The notes: generated by a model from the sequence alone, not told the origin. Positions 1 to 7,092 are shown, numbered from the stretch's first letter. The stretch is 18,233 bases of DNA from Arenicellales bacterium (GCA_028825345.1 JAPKAJ010000015.1:1-18233); one strand, 5' to 3'. A program made the numbers and translations.

Positions 1-881
1 GAGAAACGCTTGGCAAAGAAATCGACCATCTGTGGTACCAGATTGTCACCCATGCCTTGCTCAACAGCTGTTGTCAGCGCCTCGTTGGCACATGCCGACA
101 TGATAGTATCAGCGCCCAGATCCTGAGCCATCTTCCGGTAGTAACCCACATCCTTGGCTGCATTGCGCACCGAGAAGGCCAACGTCTCCGGGTTGCCGTC
201 TATGCCATAGGCCTTGATGAAATCCATCATACCGGACTGCAGTGGCCCTGCAGACATCACATCATACAACCCCTGCCGGGACACGCCGGCCAGGTCTGCC
301 ATGGCAAAAGCCTCGGCCATGGCGTTGGCAGTGGTCATCGCGAAAAAGTTGTTGATCAGTTTGATTTTATGACCCGTTCCCAGTTCACCCAGATGGAATA
401 CATTCTCACCCAAGTCGTCCAGTACCGGGCTGGCCTGATCAAATGCAGCCCGATCGCCGGAGCACATGATGTTCAGCAGTCCATCCACCGCATGTGAGGG
501 TGTCCGGCTCAGTGGAGCGTCCAGATAGGTTGCCCCAGCTGCGGCTACTTTTTTGCCCAGCACCTTGGTTGACTCCGGCAATGAGGTGCCAAAATCAATC
601 ACGATCACTCCCGGCTTTAATCCGGCTATCACGCCATCAACTCCATTCATCCGGCTCTCAACCGAGGCAGAAGTATCCATGCACAGCATGACGATATCGC
701 TCGCCATGGCCAGTTCTCGGGCGTTCACGGCCTCAACCGCACCTTTGGCTACGGCAGCATCAATGCGAGGCCGCGACACATTCCCCATAACGGTCAGGCT
801 ATAACCAAGGGACTGTAGACGCTCCACCATGGCCGCACCCATCAAGCCTATGCCGATAAATCCGATGTTTGGTTTTGTCAT
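1..881 (-). CDS. 3-hydroxyisobutyrate dehydrogenase-family reductase (partial, C-terminus off left edge)
   Basis: This is an NAD(P)-dependent beta-hydroxyacid dehydrogenase that would interconvert a 3-hydroxyacid (or short hydroxyaldehyde acid) and its semialdehyde in the cytoplasm. 293 codons are visible from ATG 881 without a stop, so the gene continues past base 1; little should be missing, as the family is about 290-300 residues. The N-terminal Rossmann motif GIGLMG lies at residues 10-15, and the catalytic lysine lies in GHKIKLINN (K174, followed by N177 and N178). The substrate loop, usually D-x-P-V-S-G-G, reads DAPLSRTPSHA (121-131). That R-T pair resembles E. coli YihU (sulfolactaldehyde reductase; GRTSANA) more than GarR or MmsB. 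A GAGAG ribosome site sits 8 bases before the ATG. It is the third gene of a minus-strand set with the Gfo/Idh and AroE-like genes, 77 bases after the latter. Family certain, substrate unknown. Confidence 0.93.
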   Translation of the reverse strand, partial: MTKPNIGFIGIGLMGAAMVERLQSLGYSLTVMGNVSRPRIDAAVAKGAVEAVNARELAMASDIVMLCMDTSASVESRMNGVDGVIAGLKPGVIVIDFGTSLPESTKVLGKKVAAAGATYLDAPLSRTPSHAVDGLLNIMCSGDRAAFDQASPVLDDLGENVFHLGELGTGHKIKLINNFFAMTTANAMAEAFAMADLAGVSRQGLYDVMSAGPLQSGMMDFIKAYGIDGNPETLAFSVRNAAKDVGYYRKMAQDLGADTIMSACANEALTTAVEQGMGDNLVPQMVDFFAKRF

Positions 882-919
882 TGTTTTTTCTCTCAATTAA
901 TTGCAGCGGGCGAATGGTT

Positions 920-934
920 CGGGGCAACGCCCCG
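920..934. repeat. Small perfect hairpin between AroE-like and HIBADH-type genes
   Basis: CGGGGC, a 3-base loop AAC, then GCCCCG form a 6-bp perfect stem-loop in the 77-base gap between two co-directional genes. No T-run follows on either strand, so it is not a standard intrinsic terminator. It may stabilise the message end or tune expression of the last gene; that role is inferred. Confidence 0.4.
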
Positions 935-958
935 GGTAAAATTATCGAGCCAACGATT

Positions 959-1792
959 TTAGTCTGGGCGTAAGACAGCCAAATTGGACAGGGTCACGTT
1001 GGGGTTGGGACTGATCCCAGTATAGGTCTGAAAACTACGTATTGCCATGTGCTGGAACAGATCGAACCCGGTCAGAGTGGTCAGCCCGGCGTGGCTGCAA
1101 TCGGCCAGAAACTGAGTGTCGGTTGGCGTGTACACCGCATCAAAGGCCCATGCCTGCTTGCCGATCAGGTCGGCTGCAAATGCACTGCCAGGACTGTACT
1201 CCATGCCCAACGGCGTGGCATTGACCAAGCCATCGGCCCCTTTAATGGCCTCGGGCCACTGGTCCGGTGACGCTATCGTGGCGCAGGGCCCGAGACGTTT
1301 GGCAAGATCCTTGGCGCGGTCAGTCGAGGTATCAAAAATTGTAATTTCGCTGGCCCCAAGCTCGACCAAAGCCGGGCCGATCGCACGTGCAACACCACCT
1401 GCCCCTGCCAAGGCAACCGCGCCAACCGAGGTGGTTGGCAGTTGCAAAGCCCAGGCCGACATGAACCCGGAATAGTCGGTATTGAGCCCGGTCAGCGTGT
1501 CCCCAAACACCAGAATGTTTGAGGCGCCCAACTGGCGCAATTCGGATGGCATGCCCTCGCCAGCATAGTCTGCCGCGTCCTGTTTATAAGGATGCGTGAC
1601 TGAAACGCCGTGCCAGTTATCAGCCCGCAAGCCATCTACAAATTTCGCAAAGTCAAAATCCGATTGCCCAGCTGTATCGATCAGCTCAAAGCTGAGTTCA
1701 ATACCTGCCTCTTGGCACATCAGTTGCAGCGCCGCGGGAAATCGCGTCTGGCCTATGTGGTCACCAATAAGGCCACAGCGAAGGCTTTTCAT
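959..1792 (-). CDS. Shikimate dehydrogenase-like (AroE/YdiB family) oxidoreductase
   Basis: A 277-residue member of the shikimate/quinate dehydrogenase family, which reduces or oxidises a ring ketone/alcohol with NAD(P). The Rossmann loop GAGGVARA is at residues 130-137. The catalytic Lys is in VTHPYKQ (K70) and the Asp in LNTDYSG (D106). NATPLGM, typical of the C-terminal half, is present. The N-terminal substrate motif, normally S-x-S (as in HSxSP), reads IGQTRFP (13-19), so both substrate-carboxylate-binding serines appear to be missing. This argues against housekeeping AroE and for a catabolic or secondary role. The ATG overlaps the stop of the upstream Gfo/Idh gene (ATGA), implying translational coupling. 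Possible roles are quinate-like, cyclitol-like or other hydroxy-ring substrates; none can be chosen from sequence. Family call sure, specificity unknown. Confidence 0.9.
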   Translation of the reverse strand: MKSLRCGLIGDHIGQTRFPAALQLMCQEAGIELSFELIDTAGQSDFDFAKFVDGLRADNWHGVSVTHPYKQDAADYAGEGMPSELRQLGASNILVFGDTLTGLNTDYSGFMSAWALQLPTTSVGAVALAGAGGVARAIGPALVELGASEITIFDTSTDRAKDLAKRLGPCATIASPDQWPEAIKGADGLVNATPLGMEYSPGSAFAADLIGKQAWAFDAVYTPTDTQFLADCSHAGLTTLTGFDLFQHMAIRSFQTYTGISPNPNVTLSNLAVLRPD

Positions 1793-2784
1793 TGCGTTGA
1801 TTCGCCCATCAGCGCTGCCTCGATCTGCAGCGTTGCAGCAAGCGTCTTGGTCGCGTCCCGCGCATCAATCAACGGCGCCGCGCGTCCTGCGACAACATCA
1901 GCAAAATGTTCGAGCTGAGCCACCAATGGTACCCCCTCAGCGCAGGAGATTTTGCTCGGCTGCGCGGCCTGTGACCAGTCCTTTGCCTCACCCCAGAGCG
2001 TCAGCGAGGGAAAGCTGATCGCACCTTTGGTTCCGGTGATCCACAACATGTCCTGATTTGTGGTGCCAATGTTGGGGTTCTCACCAGTGCCTGCCTCAAA
2101 TCCCCAAGGCGATGGACTGGTATCGGCAAAGGCAAGTGTAGCCACAGTACCATTGGCGAATCCCAGAGTGACGCCGCCGCTTTCGATCCGGCCCTGCCCG
2201 CGCAATGCGCCGGAGCCAAAGCCCGACACATGGATCAGATCGCCAAACAGATACCGTAGCAGGTCCAACTCGTGTACCAGATTGATCATGATCGGCGAAC
2301 CTGCCCGTCCTGCCCGCCAAGGCACATCAAAATATTCATTCGGCTTGCGAACCGCCCAGATCATCGAAGCCAATACCGTTGCGCCAATCTGTCCCGTATC
2401 CAACAGCTCTTTCAATGCACGCACTTTGGGGTGATAGCGCCGATGATGCCCCACCAAGGCCACTACACCAGCGCGCTCAACAGCTCCAACAATGCTGTGG
2501 GCTTGTTCAAGAGTGCTCGCTACCGGCTTTTCGATCACCATATGCCATCCACGCTCGGCCGCAGTTTCGGCATTGGTCGCATGTAGATCGGTGGGGGTGG
2601 CAATAATGATGCCGTCAACCGGTACATCAACTGCTTCAATACAGTCAAAGCTGGCGCCTGGAGCGGCAGCTCGAACTTTTGGATCCGGGTCGATCACCCC
2701 GACCAGGTCGAAGCCCCGATGGTCAAGAACATGGGCGATGTGGCGTGTCCCAATCAACCCGCCACCTGCCACTACAATACGCAT
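1789..2784 (-). CDS. Gfo/Idh/MocA family oxidoreductase
   Basis: A 331-residue NAD(P)-dependent oxidoreductase of the glucose-fructose oxidoreductase/inositol dehydrogenase family. These enzymes usually oxidise a secondary alcohol on a sugar, sugar acid or cyclitol. The start is the ATG at 2784, because the protein then begins directly with the dinucleotide fold MRIVVAGGGLIG; a longer in-frame start at 2823 would add 13 residues that the family lacks, and a purine-rich AAAGAGAA precedes 2784. EKP with catalytic-region Lys is at residues 85-87, HHRRYHP at 113-119, and the H-E-L-D motif of the substrate domain at 171-174. First gene of a minus-strand set; its stop overlaps the AroE-like start. 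Pairing with an AroE-like enzyme suggests successive oxidations of one polyhydroxylated substrate (inference). Confidence 0.92.
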   Translation of the reverse strand: MRIVVAGGGLIGTRHIAHVLDHRGFDLVGVIDPDPKVRAAAPGASFDCIEAVDVPVDGIIIATPTDLHATNAETAAERGWHMVIEKPVASTLEQAHSIVGAVERAGVVALVGHHRRYHPKVRALKELLDTGQIGATVLASMIWAVRKPNEYFDVPWRAGRAGSPIMINLVHELDLLRYLFGDLIHVSGFGSGALRGQGRIESGGVTLGFANGTVATLAFADTSPSPWGFEAGTGENPNIGTTNQDMLWITGTKGAISFPSLTLWGEAKDWSQAAQPSKISCAEGVPLVAQLEHFADVVAGRAAPLIDARDATKTLAATLQIEAALMGESTQ

Positions 2785-3093
2785 CGATTCTCTTTCACAG
2801 TCTCCAGCCATGCCTCTTTGCACAAGGCTACCGAGCTTCTATTTTAGACTACCTGACGAGCATCTTCAGTTCAGAGAAGAACAGGATCAGCATCAGAGCC
2901 AACAGCTAAATACCAATGATGGGAAGGGAATCGCGGAAGAGTTCTCCCAGGAAAATATTCGCTACCAACGCCGATTTTATTTGATCCCAAGCAGGGTGGT
3001 CCTGCAGTTTGCCTGCGCTGTCATCGCGGCACGTTCCCGTGATGAGTGCTATAGGGCTGATACAATGGCTTCTCACTATTTGCCGGACAGATC
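2785..3093. other. Intergenic region upstream of the Gfo/Idh operon
   Basis: No convincing gene is visible here on either strand; open frames across it lack family features and overlap real genes. It must carry the minus-strand promoter for the Gfo/Idh-AroE-HIBADH set. A TAAAAT-like -10 occurs on the minus strand near 2840, but without a good -35. The imperfect palindrome at 3021-3045 is described separately. Confidence 0.5.
3021..3045. promoter_or_regulatory. Imperfect palindrome, possible operator
   Basis: Left arm TCATCGCGG (3021-3029) and right arm CCGTGATGA (3037-3045) pair at 8 of 9 positions, the exception being a G-T wobble, around a 7-base spacer. It lies between the Gfo/Idh operon (minus) and the 36-codon ORF (plus). 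The half-site CATCGCGG also forms the inverted repeat upstream of the hydrolase operon (6626-6655), so both could bind one regulator. No regulator is identified. Confidence 0.3.
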
Positions 3094-3204
3094 ATGAAAG
3101 ATCGTTTTGTGCAGTGGGCCAAGGAGAATGGTCATGCGCTGGCCTGGTGTGTGCTACTGCTGATTTCGTTCTTCTACTATGTGTCTTTGATGCTGAGTGG
3201 CTGA
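3094..3204 (+). CDS. Putative 36-residue single-span membrane protein
   Basis: An ATG-TGA frame of 36 codons. The first 11 or so residues are polar and charged (MKDRFVQWAKENG), followed by a continuous hydrophobic stretch of about 17-20 residues (from LAWCVLLL through SFFYYVSLML) and a short SG tail. That is the design of a small N-in, single-span inner-membrane protein. A GGA core lies about 7 bases before the ATG and a TACAAT -10-like hexamer is at 3061-3066, though no matching -35 was seen. It is convergent with the D-2-hydroxyacid dehydrogenase and divergent from the Gfo/Idh operon. I recognise no family. It could be a real small protein, the leftover start of a longer membrane gene, or chance. 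Confidence 0.4.
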   Translation: MKDRFVQWAKENGHALAWCVLLLISFFYYVSLMLSG

Positions 3205-3279
3205 TCGCTGCGAACGACGGCTTCTGATTGGCAAACCGGGAATCTGCCGGGAGTTGGAGTTTCTCTGGCATGACCTATA

Positions 3280-3304
3280 GGGCCCAGGGCCCCAGCGGCC
3301 GCTG
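3280..3304. repeat. Tandem GC-rich palindromes in a convergent gap
   Basis: Two adjoining palindromes: GGGCC-CAG-GGCCC (3280-3292, 5-bp stem) and the perfect 12-base palindrome CAGCGGCCGCTG (3293-3304). They sit between the stop of the 36-codon ORF (3204, plus) and that of the D-2-hydroxyacid dehydrogenase (3355, minus), a natural place for a shared transcript end. No T-tract follows, so termination without Rho is doubtful. Confidence 0.4.
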
Positions 3305-3354
3305 ATGACGTAATCTGCTGGCGGTTTTAGAGCTAAGGTATTTGTACCATGTGG

Positions 3355-4326
3355 CTATGAGGTTACCCGATCTTTGGGTTCACCCGTCGCGAGGTACATC
3401 TCAATATTTTCTATCACGCGAAATCCCATGTCATCTCGAGCTTCAGTCGTAGCCGTTCCAACATGGGGAGACAGCACGACGTTTTGCATCTCGATCAGGG
3501 CAGGATTAACCTTCGGCTCGTTTTTATAGACATCAAGGCCCGCACCGGCAATCACGCCGTTTTGCAGGGCGCGTATCAAAGCATCTTCGTCGACGACAGC
3601 GCCTCGTGCAGCGTTAATCAGCACGCTGTTTGGCTTCATGGCGGCAAACGCATGATCATCGATAAGGTGCTGGGTCTGGGGTGTTAGCGGGCAGTGGATT
3701 GAGACAATATCGGCAAGCGCGAGCAGTTCGTAAAGGTCGGGACAGTAACGAGCCTCGAATTCTTTTTCGGCCGTGCGGTTTCTTTTCCGATTATGGTAAA
3801 GGACCGACATGCGAAACCCCCGAGTACGATGAGCGACGGCTTGCCCGATGCCGCCAAGGCCAATGATGCCGACCGTTTTTCCCCAGACTCTGAGGCCACA
3901 CAAGGGGTCATCGACCTTAAAGCCCTGCCAGTCGCCGCGCCGCACAACGTTATCCAGATCAATCAAGCGTCGACAGACCGATATCATCAAACCAACCGTG
4001 AGATCTGCCGTATCTTCTGCAACGACGTCTGGCGTATTACTGACGTAAATACCACGCTGAGTAGCGGCTGAAACATCGATATGCTGAGTGCCTGCACTGA
4101 TGGTTGCGATCAGTTTTACGCTATCAGGCAATTTTGAGATCAAGTGCGCATCTATCGGATCGAAACCGCAAGGGCAAAGTACAGTTGCGCCTTGACACTG
4201 CTCCACGATCTCTTCGACGCTCATTATTCGATCAGAGGGGTTCAATCTCGCATCGAAGCGCTCCGCAATAGCGGTTTGGACGGTCTTTGTCCAACTTCGG
4301 GTTACTACTACCACAGGTTTTGTCAC
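3355..4326 (-). CDS. D-2-hydroxyacid dehydrogenase (glyoxylate/hydroxypyruvate reductase-like)
   Basis: A 323-residue NAD(P)-dependent D-isomer-specific 2-hydroxyacid dehydrogenase, which reduces a 2-oxoacid such as glyoxylate, hydroxypyruvate or 2-ketogluconate, or runs in reverse. The Rossmann motif GLGGIG is at residues 156-161. The catalytic triad is complete: R241 in NAARGAVVDE, E270 in DVYKNEP and H288 in LSPHVGTAT. The start is GTG 4326, supported by a GAGGA ribosome site 7 bases upstream and by the normal N-terminus TKPVVVVTR. Last gene of the hydrolase-MFS-dehydrogenase set, 51 bases after the transporter stop. The context suggests it reduces or oxidises a 2-oxo/2-hydroxyacid derived from the transported compound. 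Family sure; substrate not determined. Confidence 0.94.
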   Translation of the reverse strand: MTKPVVVVTRSWTKTVQTAIAERFDARLNPSDRIMSVEEIVEQCQGATVLCPCGFDPIDAHLISKLPDSVKLIATISAGTQHIDVSAATQRGIYVSNTPDVVAEDTADLTVGLMISVCRRLIDLDNVVRRGDWQGFKVDDPLCGLRVWGKTVGIIGLGGIGQAVAHRTRGFRMSVLYHNRKRNRTAEKEFEARYCPDLYELLALADIVSIHCPLTPQTQHLIDDHAFAAMKPNSVLINAARGAVVDEDALIRALQNGVIAGAGLDVYKNEPKVNPALIEMQNVVLSPHVGTATTEARDDMGFRVIENIEMYLATGEPKDRVTS

Positions 4327-4333
4327 TTTTTCT

Positions 4334-4338
4334 TCCTC
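4334..4338 (-). promoter_or_regulatory. Ribosome binding site deciding a GTG start
   Basis: GAGGA on the minus strand, 7 bases before the GTG at 4326. It is the reason for choosing this non-ATG start of the D-2-hydroxyacid dehydrogenase. Confidence 0.65.
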
Positions 4339-4377
4339 ACAATTCTAGCGGGGTGCTACAACATAAAACTCGTTCGC

Positions 4378-5676
4378 CTAAGGCTTGGGATCAGAGTGAG
4401 TCGCTGCCACCGCCGATCGCGACAATGCTGCCGGCGCCCGCAGAAATAAGGCCACGACTGCCAAGAGTATCGGCAGAAGGGCCAGGCTCCGAAGAGTCCA
4501 GTCATAAGTGCCGGAGATATCGAAAGCCATCGCCAGAGGGAGTGGGCCCAGGGACGCTCCGACGATGACGATCATTTGTCCCGTGCCCTGGATGCTACCC
4601 AGGTGTTTGCGCCCAAAGTACCTCGGCCAAAGAAACGCAACATAGTTCATGGTGGCGGCGTTATTCAGGCCGAAAATCATGGCATAAATCACGGCCCCCG
4701 TCATACTGCCGACCAGGGTGACAGACACAAGTGACGCTGCCATAACGACAAGGCCGCCGGCGAGCATCCACTCGGTTCGAAAACGATCAAGCATACGACC
4801 AATGATTGGCATTGTGATCGCTGCTGTAATGCCAGTAATGGTAAACATGGAAGTCGCGTCTTGTGCAGAGAGGCCATGTTTCATCAAAATGCCTTTGTTC
4901 TCTACGTGGAGTGCAGTCACCAGCATCGATAGAGCAAAAAGGCTGGCTGTAATAATATAGAACGTCGACGATCGCAGGGCTTCGCCTCGAGTCAGCCCGG
5001 TCATCACAGTAGGTTCACCGGAGTCATTGTCCGGTGGGACACCGTCTGGTGCGAGGCCGACCTGCTCAGGTTTGTTGTAGGCCAACAGAATGATCGGCGG
5101 CAACAGAATAATCCAGGTGCTGATTCCGAGCCAGATCCAGGTCTCGCGCCAGCCAATGGTCTCGATCAACCATTGGCATAAAGGGGGGTGTATCGCCATC
5201 GAAATCGGGAACCCCAGCGACATTATGCCAAGTGCAAAGCCCCGCTTGCGGTTAAACCATTGAGAGACCAAGTTGTTGCAGCTCAGCATCAAGGAGCCTT
5301 GGCCGAGAAATCGCAAGCAGCCAAAACCGATTGCGATGGCAAGCCAACTTGATGCAAAACTAAACAACACGCAGGCGAGGCCGAGTGCCAGCGTAAGTAT
5401 CCAGAGTAAGCGGGCCGGACCGACCCGATCAATCACGCTACCGAGCTTGGGCAGCAAAAAGGCAGCGACCAAGGTAGCAGCGCCATACGCCGCTGCAATG
5501 GCGGTGCGGGAAAGCCCGAGCTCCTGCGACAGCGGGTCGAAAAACAAGCCAATCAGATGTGATTGACCTGGTCCGGTACCAAACATGGTGAGTGCAGCAA
5601 CCGGAAGAATGACCCAACCATAGAATACTCGTTGGTTCATAGTCCGAAACAGCGATTGTCGAAGTCCAGTGAGCAT
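4378..5676 (-). CDS. MFS transporter (monocarboxylate/OFA-like)
   Basis: An inner-membrane major facilitator permease of about 432 residues with the expected 12 hydrophobic segments. The first begins at FYGWVILPVAALTMFG. The MFS loop motif GSVIDRVGPARLL, with its D-R-x-G core, follows segment 2. A long polar central loop (roughly residues 205-235, rich in D, P and G) separates the two halves. The FYGW start and overall plan recall oxalate/formate- and monocarboxylate-type carriers, so a small organic acid is the likely cargo (inference). Start uncertain: TTG 5691, ATG 5676 and ATG 5640 are in frame and none has a good ribosome site; ATG 5676 is taken as a compromise. The gene sits 59 bases after the hydrolase stop and 51 before the D-2-hydroxyacid dehydrogenase, in one direction. 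Confidence 0.9.
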   Translation of the reverse strand: MLTGLRQSLFRTMNQRVFYGWVILPVAALTMFGTGPGQSHLIGLFFDPLSQELGLSRTAIAAAYGAATLVAAFLLPKLGSVIDRVGPARLLWILTLALGLACVLFSFASSWLAIAIGFGCLRFLGQGSLMLSCNNLVSQWFNRKRGFALGIMSLGFPISMAIHPPLCQWLIETIGWRETWIWLGISTWIILLPPIILLAYNKPEQVGLAPDGVPPDNDSGEPTVMTGLTRGEALRSSTFYIITASLFALSMLVTALHVENKGILMKHGLSAQDATSMFTITGITAAITMPIIGRMLDRFRTEWMLAGGLVVMAASLVSVTLVGSMTGAVIYAMIFGLNNAATMNYVAFLWPRYFGRKHLGSIQGTGQMIVIVGASLGPLPLAMAFDISGTYDWTLRSLALLPILLAVVALFLRAPAALSRSAVAATHSDPKP

Positions 5677-5735
5677 AGATAGATCAGGCAAGTGGGTTAG
5701 CCGTTGAGGCTAGGTGAATAATCAGGGTTTAAAAC

Positions 5736-6548
5736 CTATAGGTCTTGACCAAAGCTCAGCAGAGCTGAGATCAGTGGTTGTGGTGCTTCAGCCGGGAGCA
5801 TATGGCCGGCATTTTCTACATCGACTCGGCGAACGTTCGGGATTCTTCCTACCAGTTTGTCAACAACTTCGGCGTCGAAAAATACTCGATCATTCAAGCC
5901 CATAATCACCAGGACAGGGCAGGCGATGTGTTCGTAGTCGACGTTCCAATCGGCTGCACCCATATTTTTCAGCAGATTATAGGTGCCAGAATTTTTATCC
6001 AGTGGCTGGTAGTCGGTATCGGGTTTGATAAAGGCCTTTCGATTGGCAGCGAGCCAGTCAGGCCCCCAAAGCAGCGGCGTCATCATGTCGCCCATCAGCT
6101 GAGGGCCGCCGACCTCCATGACCCGGACCACCGCATCATTGATCCACGCTATACGGGGTCCGATCTGCCGCAAGGTATTGATGAGGACTAATCCAGCCAC
6201 ATCCAACCCGGCGAGATGTGATTGGGTGGCGAAAAGGCCGCCAATCGACAGCCCGACCAAGACCGGTCGCTTGATCTCCAGGGTTTCGATGATCAGGCGC
6301 AAGTCCCCAGCGATTAGTGTGTCGTTAAGTGCTGTTCCGGGTGAGAAGGGGCTGTCGGGTTGGCCACGAAAGTTATAAGCGAGGGTGCCATAACCGGCGT
6401 CGCGGAGCGCTGGGCCAACGTCTTGCTGCCATTGTTGGGCGGTTCCAGAGACCGGATTGACGAAAACAAAAGTGGGGGCATCGGCGCCCGATGGCGCATC
6501 ATGCTCATAGTACAGACCGTCGTTGGCACTGATTCTCAGATATGACAT
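5736..6548 (-). CDS. Alpha/beta hydrolase (enol-lactonase/esterase-like)
   Basis: A 270-residue cytoplasmic alpha/beta-hydrolase. The nucleophile elbow GLSIGG holds S101, the acid is probably D220 in VIMGLNDRVFF, and the base is H249 in NAGHMLPAEAP; oxyanion-hole sequence VNPVSG is near residues 30-35. Size and layout match 3-oxoadipate enol-lactonase-type and related C-C/ester hydrolases, without a lid insertion large enough to point to a lipase. ATG 6548 is preceded by AGGAG with 7-base spacing (6556-6560), the best ribosome site in the left half. First gene of the hydrolase-MFS-dehydrogenase set, so it may open a lactone or ester of the imported compound; the specific substrate is not readable. 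It is divergent from the aminotransferase operon across a 544-base control region. Confidence 0.91.
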   Translation of the reverse strand: MSYLRISANDGLYYEHDAPSGADAPTFVFVNPVSGTAQQWQQDVGPALRDAGYGTLAYNFRGQPDSPFSPGTALNDTLIAGDLRLIIETLEIKRPVLVGLSIGGLFATQSHLAGLDVAGLVLINTLRQIGPRIAWINDAVVRVMEVGGPQLMGDMMTPLLWGPDWLAANRKAFIKPDTDYQPLDKNSGTYNLLKNMGAADWNVDYEHIACPVLVIMGLNDRVFFDAEVVDKLVGRIPNVRRVDVENAGHMLPAEAPQPLISALLSFGQDL

Positions 6549-6921
6549 TTCTCTTCTCCTGTCAGAATTTCCAAATCATAGCCTCTTCAGAAATCGCAGG
6601 TACTGGCTTCGGCCCTGTGGTATGACCGCGATGTTTGCCGGCGGGGTCATCGCGGCGCCAGTTGTCCAGCCCGGCCGTAGTCTGTGGGCGTTAACCGTTG
6701 CTGGTACCGTATCGGGTTGCGATAGCTTCGATTGAATAAGTTTCAGGTCTTCAGGTATTTAATGGCTCCCAAGCAAGTGCTGAAAAATAAGACCCAGCGC
6801 TGAAGCGCAACCCGTAACGGCCAGGTAGTCATGCGGTTTAATAGTGTGCAGCGAAACCCCCGGGGTTTAGTGGGAGGCCCGCTTTGGTGGCATTGACAGC
6901 GCTGATCGGTGCATTTGGGAT
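6549..6921. other. Divergent control region (hydrolase operon / aminotransferase operon)
   Basis: No convincing intact gene is seen here. It contains the inverted repeat at 6626-6655, a short direct repeat TTCAGGT at 6742-6748 and 6750-6756, a hairpin AAACCC-CCG-GGGTTT at 6854-6868 without a T-run, and a perfect TTGACA at 6893-6898 lacking a good -10. Promoters for both flanking operons should lie here, but their exact positions are not clear. Confidence 0.5.
6626..6655. promoter_or_regulatory. 8-bp perfect inverted repeat, candidate operator
   Basis: CCGCGATG (6626-6633) and CATCGCGG (6648-6655) are exact reverse complements with a 14-base spacer, giving a 22-base centre-to-centre distance, about two helical turns. 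It ends about 78 bases upstream of the hydrolase ATG. The half-site recurs at 3021-3045. It could be a repressor/activator site or an mRNA hairpin; which one is inference. Confidence 0.4.
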
Positions 6922-7074
6922 ATGAAGAAGGAAAAATCAAGCCATTTGAATTTGGCGGAAGTAGCCCAACGAGCGGTATCGCCAAGGTCGCGGCGCGCCC
7001 GATTCAAGCGCAGTCAACGGCGATCGACCACACGAAGTTCAGCGTCCGGTATGATGGTCGACTTTTCTGATTAA
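6922..7074 (+). pseudogene. Possible broken start of a LacI-type regulator
   Basis: A 50-codon frame beginning MKKEKSSHLNLAEVAQRA, which matches the pattern of a LacI-family N-terminal helix-turn-helix (usually x-x-L-x-D-V-A-x-x-A-G-V-S). After QRA the frame becomes a low-complexity Arg/Ser-rich string unlike any DNA-binding protein. Adding one base near 6972 restores R-A-G-I-A-K-V, the expected second helix, but that frame soon stops at 7068-7070, so the remaining roughly 300 residues of a LacI protein are absent. It reads as a decayed or deleted regulator gene just before the aminotransferase (18-base gap). Alternatively it is a chance resemblance over about 12 residues. Confidence 0.3.
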
Positions 7075-7092
7075 GAAATAGGCCTGCACAAC

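Noticed and set aside
336..344. GTCATCGCG inside the first gene, resembling the shared half-site
   Set aside because: Lies in coding sequence without a dyad partner; shows that the short motif also occurs by chance.
2492..3097. Long plus-strand open frame of 201 codons
   Set aside because: Its first half lies antisense to the well-supported Gfo/Idh gene, and the protein shows no family features.
3324..3335. GTTTTAGAGCTA, identical to the start of the type II-A (SpCas9) CRISPR repeat
   Set aside because: A single 12-base match with no second copy, no spacers, no anti-repeat and no cas gene; chance.
6523..6735. 70-codon plus-strand frame in the divergent control region
   Set aside because: Overlaps the hydrolase start, has no ribosome site and no recognisable features.
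6893..6898. Perfect TTGACA -35 hexamer before the aminotransferase
   Set aside because: No acceptable -10 at 16-18 bases downstream, so a promoter call is not supported.
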